64,000 bases of DNA from Aplectana chamaeleonis (Eukaryota; Nematoda; Chromadorea; Rhabditida; Cosmocercidae): positions 1 through 64,000 of the forward strand of contig JAPDOI010000446.1 of the NCBI GenBank assembly GCA_029168955.1. The letters run 5' to 3'. Below, in pieces: positions 35,701 through 49,500 of this stretch (the first letter of the stretch is position 1; every line of letters begins with the position of its first letter). Both the position numbers and the translations under genes were made by a program. The notes beneath the pieces are model-generated. The model had not been told where the DNA came from and ran no database searches. It saw nothing but the letters and a program-made list of their open reading frames with translations.

Positions 35701-38700
35701 GGTGAACACCAATGAGCACCAATTTATTGAGGAGGTTGTGGTGAACGACCTTATCAAAAGCTTTTTCGAAATCAAAGTATACCACATCAACGCCTTTCTT
35801 CTCGTCCAAATCTAGGGTCCAGTCATTCAGAGATTCTAGCAAAAGAGTTGTAGTAGATTTGCCTTTTCTAAAACCATGCTGTTGTTCAGACAAAATGTTT
35901 CTAGAGTCGAGGTAAGTTACCAGCGATTTCTTAATTATTTTCTCGAATAATCTGCAGAAAATTGATGTTATACTGATTGGCCTATAGTTATTAGGATCAT
36001 CGTACGGGGGTTTCTTCTTAAGTGGAATTACATAGGCGTGTCGCCACTTCCGAGGCACAATAGAGCGAGAAAAAATCTGATTGAAAAGAAACTCCAACGG
36101 TCTAGCAATATTGCTAGCAACTTTTTTAATGAATGGGAACGGCAACTCATCTGGAGATTTAGATGTACTGCTCGGCCACTTCGAGAGTAATTCAAATATT
36201 TGATGGCTATCGAACACTACCGAATCCTGCATCGCAGGGCGGTAATCGCTATTAATTGAAAAATTGTTGGTTATTTCGGTACCTACGAAGACCTTTTCAA
36301 AGTTCTGAGCCAACAGCTCAGCCTTATTCAAGTCCGAAACTGCGATAGAACCATCCGATTTTCTAAGAACACGAACACCTTCCTTACGATTGATTCGAAA
36401 GTTGAGAAATTTGAAGAAGGCCGACCTATCGTTAGACTCTATGATTTTCCTCTCTACTGAGATGTTATACTTGAGGAGCATCTTGTCGAATCGGTCTGAA
36501 ACTTTCTTGTAGTCTTGGAGATCTGTTTCATCATTTGTAATTACGGCTTTTTTGTACGCCATTATTTTCGCTTCGTGAGCTGCAAGTAAATAGGGCGGTA
36601 AATTTGCTCGAGAAATATTCACTTTACGTGTGGGAACAAACAGATGAATAGTGTGCCTCAAAATAAAGATAAACGTTTCATACATTTGGTCTACATCACA
36701 TGATACTAGAAAGGATCCAATCCAATCAATATTATCAAGATAATCACTTATCATCTTGTAATCGGCTTTTTTAAAATCATGCGTTGTGATAAAACGAGGA
36801 GGTTCTTGTTCTGCAATAAGACTAAATGTGACGGTGGCATGGTCGGATTTACCTATGGGGGCGGTCACCTCGATTTTGTCGACAATGTTTGGTTCGTTAC
36901 AAAAAAGAAGATCCAGAACATGTTCAAATCTAGTTGCAGAATTGACGTATTGGGTATAGTTATGACTTTCAATCATATCTAGAAATAATCTAGAATTCCC
37001 GGAGACCTGAGAGGGCGACTGGTCCCACACCAACTCTGGGTAATTAAAATCGCCCATAAGAAGGCAGGGATAGCCGCAAGAGGTGAGATCGCTAATGCTC
37101 TTAATGAGCTGTTCGCTGTGGCCTGCATCACATTTTGGGGTTCTGTAGACCACAACGACCCTATGCATACCTTCTTTCAGGCTAAGGTCACAAGCAAGAA
37201 TTTCATAAGATTTGGGAACACTCTCTTCGAAAATAAGAACCGGAAACAAAGAATGCTTAACCATTAACGCTACTCCTCCACCCTTGGCTCTAGGTCTATC
37301 ACATCTAAATATCTCATAATTGTAACATAACTCTCCTAGCAGCGGTTCAATCTTGTCTTTAGCCTTTAGCCATGTCTCCGTTAGAGCAGCTATACCGCAG
37401 TCAAGCAAGGTTACTGAATAAACAAAAGGACAAGCATTGCTCGTTAAAGAACGGACATTACACATGAGACACGAAATTTCGTTACCTGCATTCCGAGGAT
37501 AATTTATACGTTTCCCGATGGAGTAACTGCGACAGACGACAACTCGTTAGGCATTGGAATAGATGGAGATACAGAAGTCATCAACGCAAGAGCATGTATG
37601 GGAGCCGGACTCAGTGCTTGAGCTGATACAGCGGAATCTACAATCTGAGATGGTTGAGCATTACGAGGAGAATCTACAATCCGAGATGATTGAGCATTAC
37701 CAGGGCGATTATGAATACTAAGCTGTGACAATTGCTCTTTCGTAAGAGAGCGGCGAACAAAAATGCCTTTAACAGCAAAAAAACGAAGACGCGGTGCACG
37801 CTCGAGCATAGACTTTTGGAAGAAACGCGAAGGGAAGACTACTTTAAGCAACCTATGTCGGATGGAATGAGGCTTACCCAGTCTATACCAAGTAAGTGGC
37901 ATGCAATCAATATCAAGGAATTGAAGCAACTTTTTAATGCGATCACAGTCATGAGCTATACGATTTAGAGAGTCAGAATCACGACATTCATCCACGCCAG
38001 AAATTACAACACTCCTAAGCCTCTCATGCTCGGCAAAAGAAAGAATAGGTGAATGAGACGGATCTTGAGAATCAATAACATCGGTTTTGGAGACTGAAAA
38101 TTTAGACTTCAGCAAAGAGATTTCATTCCTTAGCTGGACGTTCTCAGCCAAAAGTTGCGTACTATCCGTCCTCAGTGTATCCAACTCACGGTCCTTCTCC
38201 ATTATTTTATCCAGCACGAATCCCAGCACGGTTTTCAAGTGAGCAGGCAATGTCGGATCCTTGTTGATGTGGTCGATCGCGTCGGCAAGTCCATGATCTT
38301 CCATTGATTGTGTCGGGGACGGCTCAGAACTCGTTCGCGGCCTCTTCGATTTCTGCACAAACGGTGTGCGAACAGGAGTATTCATGAGTAGTCAATCGTA
38401 GAGTCGAATCGAGACGATTAAATCAGACGAGAGACGATAGGAAAGGAGCACAGAAGTAGCTCCGAGTCGAAAGGGAAGATGATGATAAACGGCCGGTCTT
38501 AAGAGGTGTGACACGCAGCCGCTCGCCACGGCAAACTTGGGCGATTGGAGGTAGGGTATATCTGCAGAAAAAATGGATGAAATAAATACCTTTAAGGATG
38601 TGTATTCATCCGGGATCTCTGATTCCAGCGAATCAAATTCCGTCCTAATTAGTCCTCTTTCCGCATTTTGTCGACGGGACTTCGCATCGAATATCAGAAC

Positions 38701-41700
38701 ACGGGTTTGGCAGAGCTACAAACTGTATTCACTCGCGAGACCAAAGGCAGTCGAAAGCACCTGGTTTACCTTGATTTCAGATCTCCCTAGCTTCTTTTCA
38801 AAACACAGGGCTTTTTCGAACCATTCTAAAGCCTCATCAAATTTCTCCAAATCCATACAAGTTTGTGCAACAGAAATCGCCGCGCTGAACTTCTCTTTGT
38901 CCGACATACTTTCTCTGAAAGACGGCTATGCGCAAAACATCGCTCGGAAAAGAACTGATACCAATGATACTCAAAACTCTGGCTAGAACAGAATAAGCAA
39001 ACAAGTACACATAAAAACCTACTGGAACATCATTTTGTAGAGCTTCAGTGCATGCTCCAACATTTCTGATCTTTCTCCACTAAAAAGAGAAGCCGATGAA
39101 TAGCATTCAATTCGCAACTTACAAACCGAAGATCGAGAGCAACTGCTTACCCATAAGAGCAAAAGGAGTCCGCTATAAGCTCATACATGCGTCGCCGTTC
39201 CCTTCGACCACAATCAGATTTTTTTGAGCGCTCAAGACGGTAGAAGTATTTATAGACTAAATTGACCTCGGCTTCACTTGTCATGTTCACACTACTATAA
39301 TTAATCAATGCCTTCATTTCAATGAAATATTTAACGCCCTGCTGAGTTCGTAATACCACTTATCTACTGCGAGCAAATCTGAGATCCTTATCCCTCTCGA
39401 CGATTCGAGAAAGTTGTTAGTGTTACAAAAATTTCTACTCAATGCTTCACCCTTTCTTGTGATAACGAGAGCGCGGACAAGTTTCAAAATGTGAGCTCAT
39501 TTCGGGAAAAAATGCAAAGACGCCTCAGATTTATATTACAGGCTTTCCCATCTTCTATTTTGAAAAACTGTCACGTCTTGAGATGATTTGTGATTCGTAG
39601 AACACCACCCGAACTTTTTTCATAAAGTCAGCTACAACTTGCATCACATAGTTACGCTCCCATAAAAATTCGTTGACGGGCAACTCATCCCCGCACGCAA
39701 TTAAGATCAAAGCTAAACTGCATCCCACCTCGAGATTCCTGAATTGATTGAAGGTGTTGACGCTTCTTCAGTCATTTGCGCCAACGCAAGAGTTTGGCCC
39801 ACCCAAGGGTTTCAACCCCAGCTAGATTCGGGGAGCATTTTACACCGACGGGGATGAGTTGACCCCAAAAACCATTACAATTCTTGAAGGGCAGCTCATT
39901 CTTTGTGAAGAAATCAATCAAACGTGGGTTCTCATAGTAATTTTCAAGCTGCGACGACTCTCAGAATTGTGCGTATACACGCGGATTCTGCCCATACGGT
40001 ATTCCTACCCTTTGCCCAAAAGAGGGAAACATCCTACACCAATGCCGATGAGTTGCCTATGGAGAGGAAAACGGGATTCAAAAACAAGAAAAAACTTTGT
40101 TTTACTGGATCCTAGAACCTGCAGCTACTGGAAGCTTCAGTAAAGTGGTACTTCTATCCGTTTATGCCCCCTCACTGGGTACTTATGGCCAGGGTACTGC
40201 ACGAGGCAGGGTCAGCCCGGCTTAGCTCAAACCGGCTCCTTTGAAACGTGAATCAGTAAGAATTACGGCGATTCTCTCAGACACCCCAGTGGAAAGGAAG
40301 CGATACATAGTTTATAAGTGTTGAATTGCCTGTAATCCTTCAATGCAGTGCAGTCGTTTCTAAGGTATACCGATAATTTTTATCTAAGTTTCCAGTGGCT
40401 CTCAAAAATCATAATTTTAGGAATATCTCAATTTAAATGTGAAAAACTGCCCAGAGGGTGTATACCAGGGATGTGCATTATAACGTTAACGTGTTAACGC
40501 ATAAATGGGGTTAACGGTTTTTTTTTTCTCGAAAAGTAACGATTCAAGCCTAACGGAAAAATATTTTTCATTAACGCACACCCCTGGTGTATACCTCCAA
40601 TTTCGAAGTCAAACGGCTCTCATCTCCACAGCTAAGACGTCCCGCCCACTCCGCAGCCCAGACCCTTCCCATAGGGCCTCAACCTCGCGCCGAAAACTGC
40701 ACATTATTATCGTTCCAAACGAAATTTATTTCGAATATACAGCTTTTCGACTATAGTCAGATACTGCTCTTTTTCGAATACTCGTTTTTTCGACTGTAGT
40801 CGGATCTCGCATTTTTCAAATATCCGGCTTCGTGATTAAAGTCAGTGTTCACGATGATTTCGTCCCCGAGTTTTTCACATAAAACAATGCGTTGGCCTCC
40901 AAATATTACCAAAATTACGAAAAAACGGCGAGAAACGCATTAAAACGTCGTATTTCAGTGACATTATTTCAAAGCATGGACTAGTTGTCCGATTGGATGA
41001 ACATGTTCACGATGGTTGCCACCGGTAAAAAATGGAGCTAATCAAAAATGGAAGAATATTTTAGGCAAAACAGGATTAGTTAGGGCCCTAAGGAAAGAAC
41101 GGAGCAATAGATAGTAGAGAATTGCAAAAGACGGGTCCACAAAACATTTCATTGTCGCAACAAACACTTCCTGTGATACTTAAGAGTCGGGGTGATACTT
41201 AAATTTTTCGAGCACTTCTGGTGCGTTTTTCTCAGTTTCAACGTCATTTTAGTTCTACCCGGGGACCACCTAATCAATATAGCGAATAATCTCAAAATTG
41301 AAGATTATCGTGAACACTGCCTTTAAAGTCGGATTCCCAGCTTTTCCGTATATCCAACTCTCCACTATAGTCGAATATCGCACTTTTACGAATATCAGGC
41401 TCCTCGGCTACAGTCGGATATCACACTTTTTCGAATATTCGACTTTTCGAATAGAAAGTCGACAGCTGCCGAGCCGAGAGTCGACAGCTGTACGTTCCTG
41501 CCGTGGCAGTGTGGAGGGTAGAAGATCGCCTCCGTGCAAACCGACGTCATCCCCTCCACGAAGAGGGTTTTTGTCATGGGAGAGGTGCTGGCCGGCCGTA
41601 GCTCTCCTTCGGATTCTCCTGCTAAGGGCCGGCGTGGAAAGGAATCCAAGACCTGCTCTGAAGTACCCATGTGCCATGGAGGAAAACAAGCGTCCAGTGC

Positions 41701-44700
41701 TTCGGATGCCAAAGGTGGGTGCATCTCTCCTGTTCCGATCTCAGCTCTGTGAGGCATCATAACTCTTCTTTTCGCTGTGTTATATGCTCTTCACCTTCTA
41801 ACTCTGATTCCTCCAACTCCAATAGCCCCCTTTCCATTGTACATATCAATCTCAACGGCCTTCGAGCCAAGTTTTCTCGGCTCTCTCTCTCTCTTCGCAC
41901 GTACTTACCATCCAGACGTCATCTTGGTTCAAGAAACCAAGCTCTCTCCGTCCACTACCCCTCCTCATCCCAATATTCCGGGCTATACAGCCTTCCATGC
42001 TCCAAGGTCAACTCTTGGCGGAGGAGTTGCAACCTTTGTTTTATCTACTCTCCCCTCACACCTCATACCTAACATGGTACTCTCAAGTACCTACCAATCC
42101 ATCTCACTCTTAAAAAACACCTTCTCTCTTCAACATATATATTCCACCTACTACCTCATGTCCCTCTTCCTTCAATCCTATTCCACTTCTCAAGCAGCTT
42201 TACGACCGCTCCCTATCACCTACGGTTGTTTTCGCGGGCGATTTCAACGCTCACACTTTTTGCTCGTCTCTTGGCTCTGATGCTAGAGGAAATGACGCCG
42301 AGGAATAGACAGAGGAATGCGACCTGGTCATCTTGAATGATGATCAACCCGTTCGTCTCCCTACCAACGGCCGATCCTCCAGCCCAGACATTTCTCTAGT
42401 CTCGTCCAACCTCTCTAACTCTTGCTCATGGTCCACCTCAACAACTTTGCCAAGTGACCATGTCCCTGTCTTCATCCATATCGATCTCTCCAATTCTCTC
42501 GCTCCCTATTCTGGTGTTCGTCAACATTCTTATCTTGATGTAGACCAAGCAGACTGGCGCCTGTTCAGTGAGGTTGCGCTTCACCTAGCGGCCGATTACC
42601 CGTGGAATGGCGACGAGCACCAAAAAGAGTGCCATTTATCTGACGCGATCCGCAGAGCCATGAAAGCGGCTATTCCTGTCTGCCGCGTTGAGACGTTCTA
42701 TCCAAATGTCACAAGGAAGATCCTCGATAAGATCAGGACAAGAGATGCCAGGAGAGCAGTCAACTATCTGGACCCCGTCGTTGCTGAACTTGACGATGAG
42801 ATCAAAAAGGATCTAGACAGGCACAAGAAAGAAGAGTGGGAAAAGTTCACTGGACGGTTGGATTTCAAGACGGACAGAGCAGCTACCTGGAAGGTTGTAC
42901 GGAAGCTCTCGGGTAAGAGCTGGCCTGCCACTGTCTCCACAATAGAATTCGACAACGGCGTATTCGAACCAGGAAAGGAAGCCGCTTACGCGCTCGGGAG
43001 AAGTTTTTTCATCACCAGTGCAAAGCGTGGTCCGCGGAATAGAGTGACTGTATGGTTTCCGTTGTCATTTTAGTCTGACGCATGGACCAGGCGGCTGGCC
43101 GTGCGGGGTTGGCGGTCTCACTGGAGAATGGGGTTTCGATTCGCCCGGGGTGATCTACCATCGCAGCCCCGTCCATTAATCAGACTAAAATGATTGCGCG
43201 AACTCTACGAGAGCTGTGCCGCCTCCCGCTTATGAGCACGGCCGAAGCGTTCACTTCGACTCAATTCGAGAAGGTTATAAAGGATATGCGGAATTCAAAA
43301 GCGGTTGGTCCAGACAGGATATGTCCTGCTGTCTTGAAGAAGATACCGAATGAAATCCTTCCGCTTCTCACTGATTTGATAAACACCTCGTTCAGTTCGT
43401 GCACTATCCCGCAGAATTGGAAGACAGCTAACGTCGTGCCGCTGCCCAAGCCTGGCAAGCCCCAAGCTTCTGTCAAGGGATATCGCCCCATTAGTTTGCT
43501 GTCCTCTTTTGCTAAAGTAGCCGAAAAACTGATCCTATAGGACCTTGCAGAGTATAATGAGAAATAGGTGTTTCAGCAAGGATTCAGAAAGCTGCATTCC
43601 ACCACGACAGCTCTGCTGAAAATTACAAGCTTTGCCATCGATGGGTTCAATACCGAGAAGCCACAAAGAACTGTGGCTGTTGCCTTAGACCTCACCAAGG
43701 CATTTGACACAGTAAACCATGGAGTTCTGTCAAGCAACTTACTGGAATCATCAATACCGCCGTGGCAGAGACGCTGGTTATCGGCATTTATCAAGGGCAG
43801 ACGAGCCGGAGTTATGTTCCAGAACCATGACTCCAATAGTATTCCTATAGCAGCTGGAGTCCCGCAGGGCGGTGTCCCATCGCCAGCCCTCTTCAGTCTG
43901 TACCTCGAGGATATGCCTGATCCGCCACAGGATATCAAGGTTGTCGCGTATGCAGATGACATTACTATCATGTGTCGAGATCGAAACATTCAGGTGGCCG
44001 CCAATAAGATCAATGAGTACCTGATTGCACTAAAGAGCTTTTTCGACGAGAAGATGCTAAAGATCTCTGCATCCAAGTCGTCAGTATCCGTTCTCACAAC
44101 GGATCCTTCCGACCACAGCGCTCATTCGGACGTAGAGTGGGATGGAGACCATCTACCTGCTGCGCGGTTTCCAGAACTGCTCGGTCTTGTGCTCGATCCG
44201 TCGCTCAAGTTTCATAAAAAATACCTAACAGAAGCAGGCGGTCGTCAAAGCCAAGATCAATCTACTCAGGCTTCTCGATGATATGATGCTCACTGTCTCT
44301 GCCGCTAAATCATCTGTATCAGTTTTCTCCACTGACCCTACGGAACACTGCGCTCACCCCGTTGTGAATTGGGAAGACGCTCGTCTGCCTGCCGCACGTT
44401 TCCCTAAGCTGCTCGCCCTAGTATTGGATCCTTCGTTGAGGTTCCACAACTGAGCAGAAATAGGCTACAGTGAAAGCAAAGCTCAACGTCCTACGAGCTC
44501 TGGGAGGAACGTCGTGAGGAAGTAGCAAGGAGACAATTTTGACCACCTACAAGGCAATATTGCAGCCGGCGTTGGAGTACGCTGCACCGGTGTGGCAGCG
44601 CATGATGTCGGCTTCATCGTGGACAAAGATGCAGCGAGTTCAAAATGCTGCTCTTCAGATTACCACAGGGAGACGATTATAACTTGCCACCGGCGCAAAA

Positions 44701-46463
44701 TTCTCACGGTAAACAAAATTGATGATAACCAGTTGATAAAGGGTAGGGTATAAAAGAAATTGAGAGCGGTGTGTTTTCATTCACACACCGTCATTCTCCG
44801 GAGGTGAGCGGCTGAAGCTGAACACAATAGGGATTAGGGATACAGCCTCACCGGTGATAGAGATATCACATTATTGGGGCCTACTCAAGGAAAACTCTGG
44901 TAACAAAAACCGCCTCACTTCCGTGAGAATTTTGTGCCGGTGGCAAATTATAATCCTATGCCACAGGGTGTGCTAAAAGCACCCCAGTGTAACATCTTCA
45001 TGCTGAAGCCCGAATTCTGCCAGTTAAGGAGCACTGCCAACTCCAACCGCAGCAACTGGTTATTAATATTATCCAGCAACCTGACCACCCATTAAGAAGG
45101 ATCATGAATCCCGTGAGAGAGATATATCAGAAGGCCTTTTGTGGCTGCTCCCGAGAAAGTCAATATACTAAGATGGACGGACTCCCAACTGGATCGTCTG
45201 CGTCTTTTACGTGCGGAGCACACCAAGTTCGTCAGGGATCACTTAAGTAGGACGACCGTCAATCCCATATTGGGGGTCGTACCACCCGTAGTCAGCAACA
45301 CCGAGGTGGAACTCGGTAGGCGGGCTAGAAGTATCCTTGCCTCGTTACGCTGCGGTCATTCCCCTATGCTGATGTCATAATTGCATAAGATCGATCACAG
45401 TAAGCCTGACGAGTGCCCGGACTGTGGTAGCCGTGGCCACACAACTGATCACTTATTTGATTGTCTGGAGAGGCCGATCACTCTGACAACGATGGATTTG
45501 TGGACGAATCCGGTTTCAGTCGCCAGTTTCTCGAACCTTTGACAAAAACCTTCCTGCGGCTGCAAAGAAGAAGATCTACTCAGGGCCCTGGGCGGTACCT
45601 CATTGGGGAAGCAGCAAGGAAACTATACTCACTACGTATAAGGCGATTCTCCAGCCCGCACTGGAGTACGCCGCACCGGTTTGGCAACATCTAGTCTCGG
45701 ATTCCATTTGGACTAAGGTGCAACGCGTACGGAATGCCGCTCTTCGCATCGCCACCGGTTATGCAAGGAGTTCTCCAGTTGAGCACTTGCATGCCGAAAC
45801 ACGTTTACTACCAGTGAAGAAGCACTGTCAGCTGCAAGCCCAACAATTCCGTATCAACATTATAAAACAACCAAACCATCCGTCATGGAGAGTGCTTAAT
45901 CCCGTTAGAGAGAGAGCTAAAAGACAGCCATTCGCCGATGCTCCAAGCAGAGTCAACTTGCAGAGATGGCACGACTCACAGCAAGAACGACTCCGTCTTC
46001 TGCGCGAGGAGCAAACTAAGTTCGTACGGTGTCATCTCGAGAAGGCGGCGGTGAATCCTATACTAGGAGAAGTACCGCCCCAGTCTGCAAACCCGAGACT
46101 CATCTCGGAAGAAGGGCTAGATGCACACTCGCATCGCTGCGCTGCGGTCACTCGACAATGCTCATGTCCTACGTCAGCAAGACTGACAGCAGCAAATCTG
46201 ATGTTTGTCCGGACTGCGGTACTATCGGCCATGATACAGCACATTTATTTAACTGTTCGGAGAGACCAATCACGCTGACCACAATGGACTTATGGACGAA
46301 TCCACTACTGATCGCCTACTTCCTCCGACTATGACAAAACCCTCTATGTGGCTGCAAAGAAGAAGAAGAAGAAGAAGAAGAAGAAGAAGAAGAAGAAGAA
46401 GAAGAAGAAGAAGAAGAAGAAGAAGAAGAAGAAGAAGAAGAAGAAGAAGAAGAAGAAGAAGAA

Positions 46464-46495
<32 letters not shown>

Positions 46496-46547
46496 AGAGG
46501 GAGAAGAAGAAGAAGAAGAAGAAGAAGAAGAAGAAGAAGAAGAAGAA

Positions 46548-46594
<47 letters not shown>

Positions 46595-49500
46595 AGAAGA
46601 AGAAGAAGAAGAAGAAGAAGAAGAAGAAGAAGAAGAAAGACGACGTTATTATCCGACTGAAACAGTCGGATACACGGTTGTACAGGTCGTTGTGCCAAAT
46701 TTCGGAGGAGCTATGACCCCCCTGTTGACCAAAAGTTTGGGAAAATTATTTACGACATCAAATTCGTATTGAATACACCAAATAACCCCTGAATAGAAAT
46801 TTTGACTGAAATCTGATACTTTGCCCCAACTACCGTATACCCACCGTATCGTAGAAATTCATGACGGCCTCTGCAGACACAGCTGTCATCGTGCTTGAAT
46901 CTTACTATCATAGTTATTACCTCCTTTTAGCTTACCAAATAATTTGCAGATAATCCCTTCCCCCGAATTTCCATTTTCCATCGAGGCTAAAATTTAGTAC
47001 CCCTCGTTGCACCGAGTCACAACCCTGGTCGGATACTCATCCGGGGCGGCATGCAAGTACGTGGCGGGTTAGGTTAGGGTCGGGCAGGGTTTGGGGCGTA
47101 GGCGCGCTTGATGATTGCTCTGCAAGTGGTGGAGATAATCAATAATTGGTGTCTCAGCGGGGTTTCAGCTGCCCACCATCCTAGGTAGGGGTTGGCGAGG
47201 GAACGATTTTTCAGTGCTACCCCAACCCCTTTTGAGCCCTCGCACTGCCATCATCAAACGACCCGACGCCCCGAACCCTGCCCAACCACAACCTAACCAG
47301 CCGCATACGTGCGAGCCGCCTCGATTATTCAATTCGGAACAAGTATACTGCACACGGATGGGGCATGATAAGAGTAAAGTAAAAGAAAACTATAGAAAAC
47401 CCACGAAAAATCACGCGTGCATCCAGCAGTTCCGCATCCTCCGCCATCAATGAGGATCGATGATGTAACAGACACTCGAACAAGGCATTCTGAGCGGCCA
47501 GAAAATCACCAGCATAAAGAAGCACCTTAATTAGGAAACTGTATCCGTAGCAAACACATGACCAGATGATTTCTATCGCCTTCGAACGACGATTATAAAT
47601 CCATACCTGAGCTAATTCCATCAGAGCGTATCCCTTCTTCTTTGCGGGAGCGAAATTTACTAGCCGCTGGGCATTCTTGACCGGCGATTCCCATGAAAAA
47701 TCAATTCGAGCCAGAAGAAGCTCGTATTCCAAATCCATGTCATGGCTTCGTCTTCAAAAAGAATCAAATCGGACAAATCTAGAAGATGCTTTTTTCAGTT
47801 ACAGTTACCCACTTTGCATAAGAATAAGCGGCATTCCAGTACTTCTCTGCATCATTCCGGAGCTGGAGGTTCGCACACAAACCGGAGCACAACCGTTCCT
47901 GGAGCGAATCAATCTGTGCTCCTATGGAATAGTTTATAACAACATATAACTGTAGTTATTTGAATAGCATCGAATTTTTCGCTGACGAAATCAGAATAAA
48001 AATCTGGAAGAAATGGAAAGCGCTTTTCTTGCAAGCCAAAGAAAATAATGCACTTGAAGGATGCCCCTCTCAACTGTCCGAAAGTTCCCTTTAAGGACGA
48101 ATGGTCTTGACGATTTTGTTCACTGGGTGAGTTTTCTGCCCACGTCTGTCACTATTTCGGTGCGCATCAACCGGGTGCTACCCAGTTGATCGACCAGGTC
48201 TCACTGGGAGGGGGGGGGGCTTATGTGCGGGAGCTTTGAAAAAATGTTAGAAGATCACGCGTCCTTATAAATCTGAACCATACAAAAAATATGCAGACCT
48301 ACCAGACCGGCCTTTCGCCTAGAAGAATCTCCACCAACCCTGACCGATTTTCTGTCAGCATCTATTCTGTGTCCGAATTTCTTGATATACTCTATGCTTC
48401 TTAGACACCATGATAACGCCTGGAAAACTGCTAAGCAGGAAACTCGAGAAAAAGAAAATACCAGACGAACCTCATCGAGATCCGCAGGGTCGTGCGACTG
48501 CTGCATGTTCAGCTTCTCGTATACCCATCCGGTGACGTGTAGTGACAGCTGTATTTGTGAATAACTTCCGCTCTGTTGAGCAGTCTGACGGAAAAGTAGA
48601 GCATGCTCGAGCGCTTTCTTGCGATCACCTTGAATTTGATGTCGTAATATAAAATCTGTCAGAGAAAGGAAAAAAATAGTCGCTCAATGTAAACCACACG
48701 TACTGAAAGCACAGAAGCCACAGTCGGCGCAGACTTGCTCTTTCCCGGGTGTATCTACCTTAGACAACCTGATAGGAATACAAGCATCGCAGACAGCTTT
48801 CGTTTTGCCCATTTCGTGCTTCAGTCGAATCAGTCCCCGGCCGTTTCCGACTGAATACACCGGGGAAAAACAGGATAGTGAGTTTTCGAGGAACGAAATG
48901 TGGTGGTGGCACAGCTTGTCTCAATCGGACCTGATGAGCTCGACACGCTGAGAAATTGCCCGTGATTTTGAAACCCACACCCAACCTGAATTTTGCGAAA
49001 GAGTTAGAGCTGCTGGAAACGTACAACTCTTTCATATGTAGTAACAGAATAATAGAATAGGCCACCTGGTCGGGAACATGGTTAGTCAACACCATCGATG
49101 TCGATAAAAAACGCATTTCCAAGAGGTAATTCTGCGGTGGGAGAAATTCTAACTTGCGTTCGCGAATGCCCCCTCCCCCTCTGACCAGGGTCGAGCGCGA
49201 CGTAATTTTTCGAAATCTGAGCGACCCCCTCCCCCCCCCCAATCAAAAACTTTCTTCCAAAACCCCAATTTTGCGATCCCCCCACAGGGGCTCGATTTCC
49301 GGGCAGTTTATATTTGATTAGTAAAACTGCTAGACGCCGAAATTACGTTCAGTATCCGAGCTCAAGCGTCTCTGAGCAATGCTACGATCCTTCCCCTTGG
49401 TGACCAAAAATATCGAGAATTTGTGGGATATCTTCACCAAATATTCACTTTTGGTCCAAAACTTTTGCGATCCCCCCTAACCTTCATTTTCGGGCAAAAA

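Larger units (their letters stand above)
34515..38560 (-). mobile_element. CR1-type LINE, apparently complete, in TONSL intron 11
   Basis: About 4.0 kb in the same orientation as the host gene: 5' UTR (to about 38560), ORF1, ORF2, a short 3' UTR and a tail AATAAATTTGAAATTTGA near 34515. Both ORFs are open over their full length, unlike the other LINEs in the window, so it is the youngest-looking copy. TSDs could not be fixed. Confidence 0.85.

Noticed and set aside
46270..46716. Poly-Arg, poly-Lys and poly-Leu frames
   Set aside because: Translations of the GAA/TTC microsatellite.
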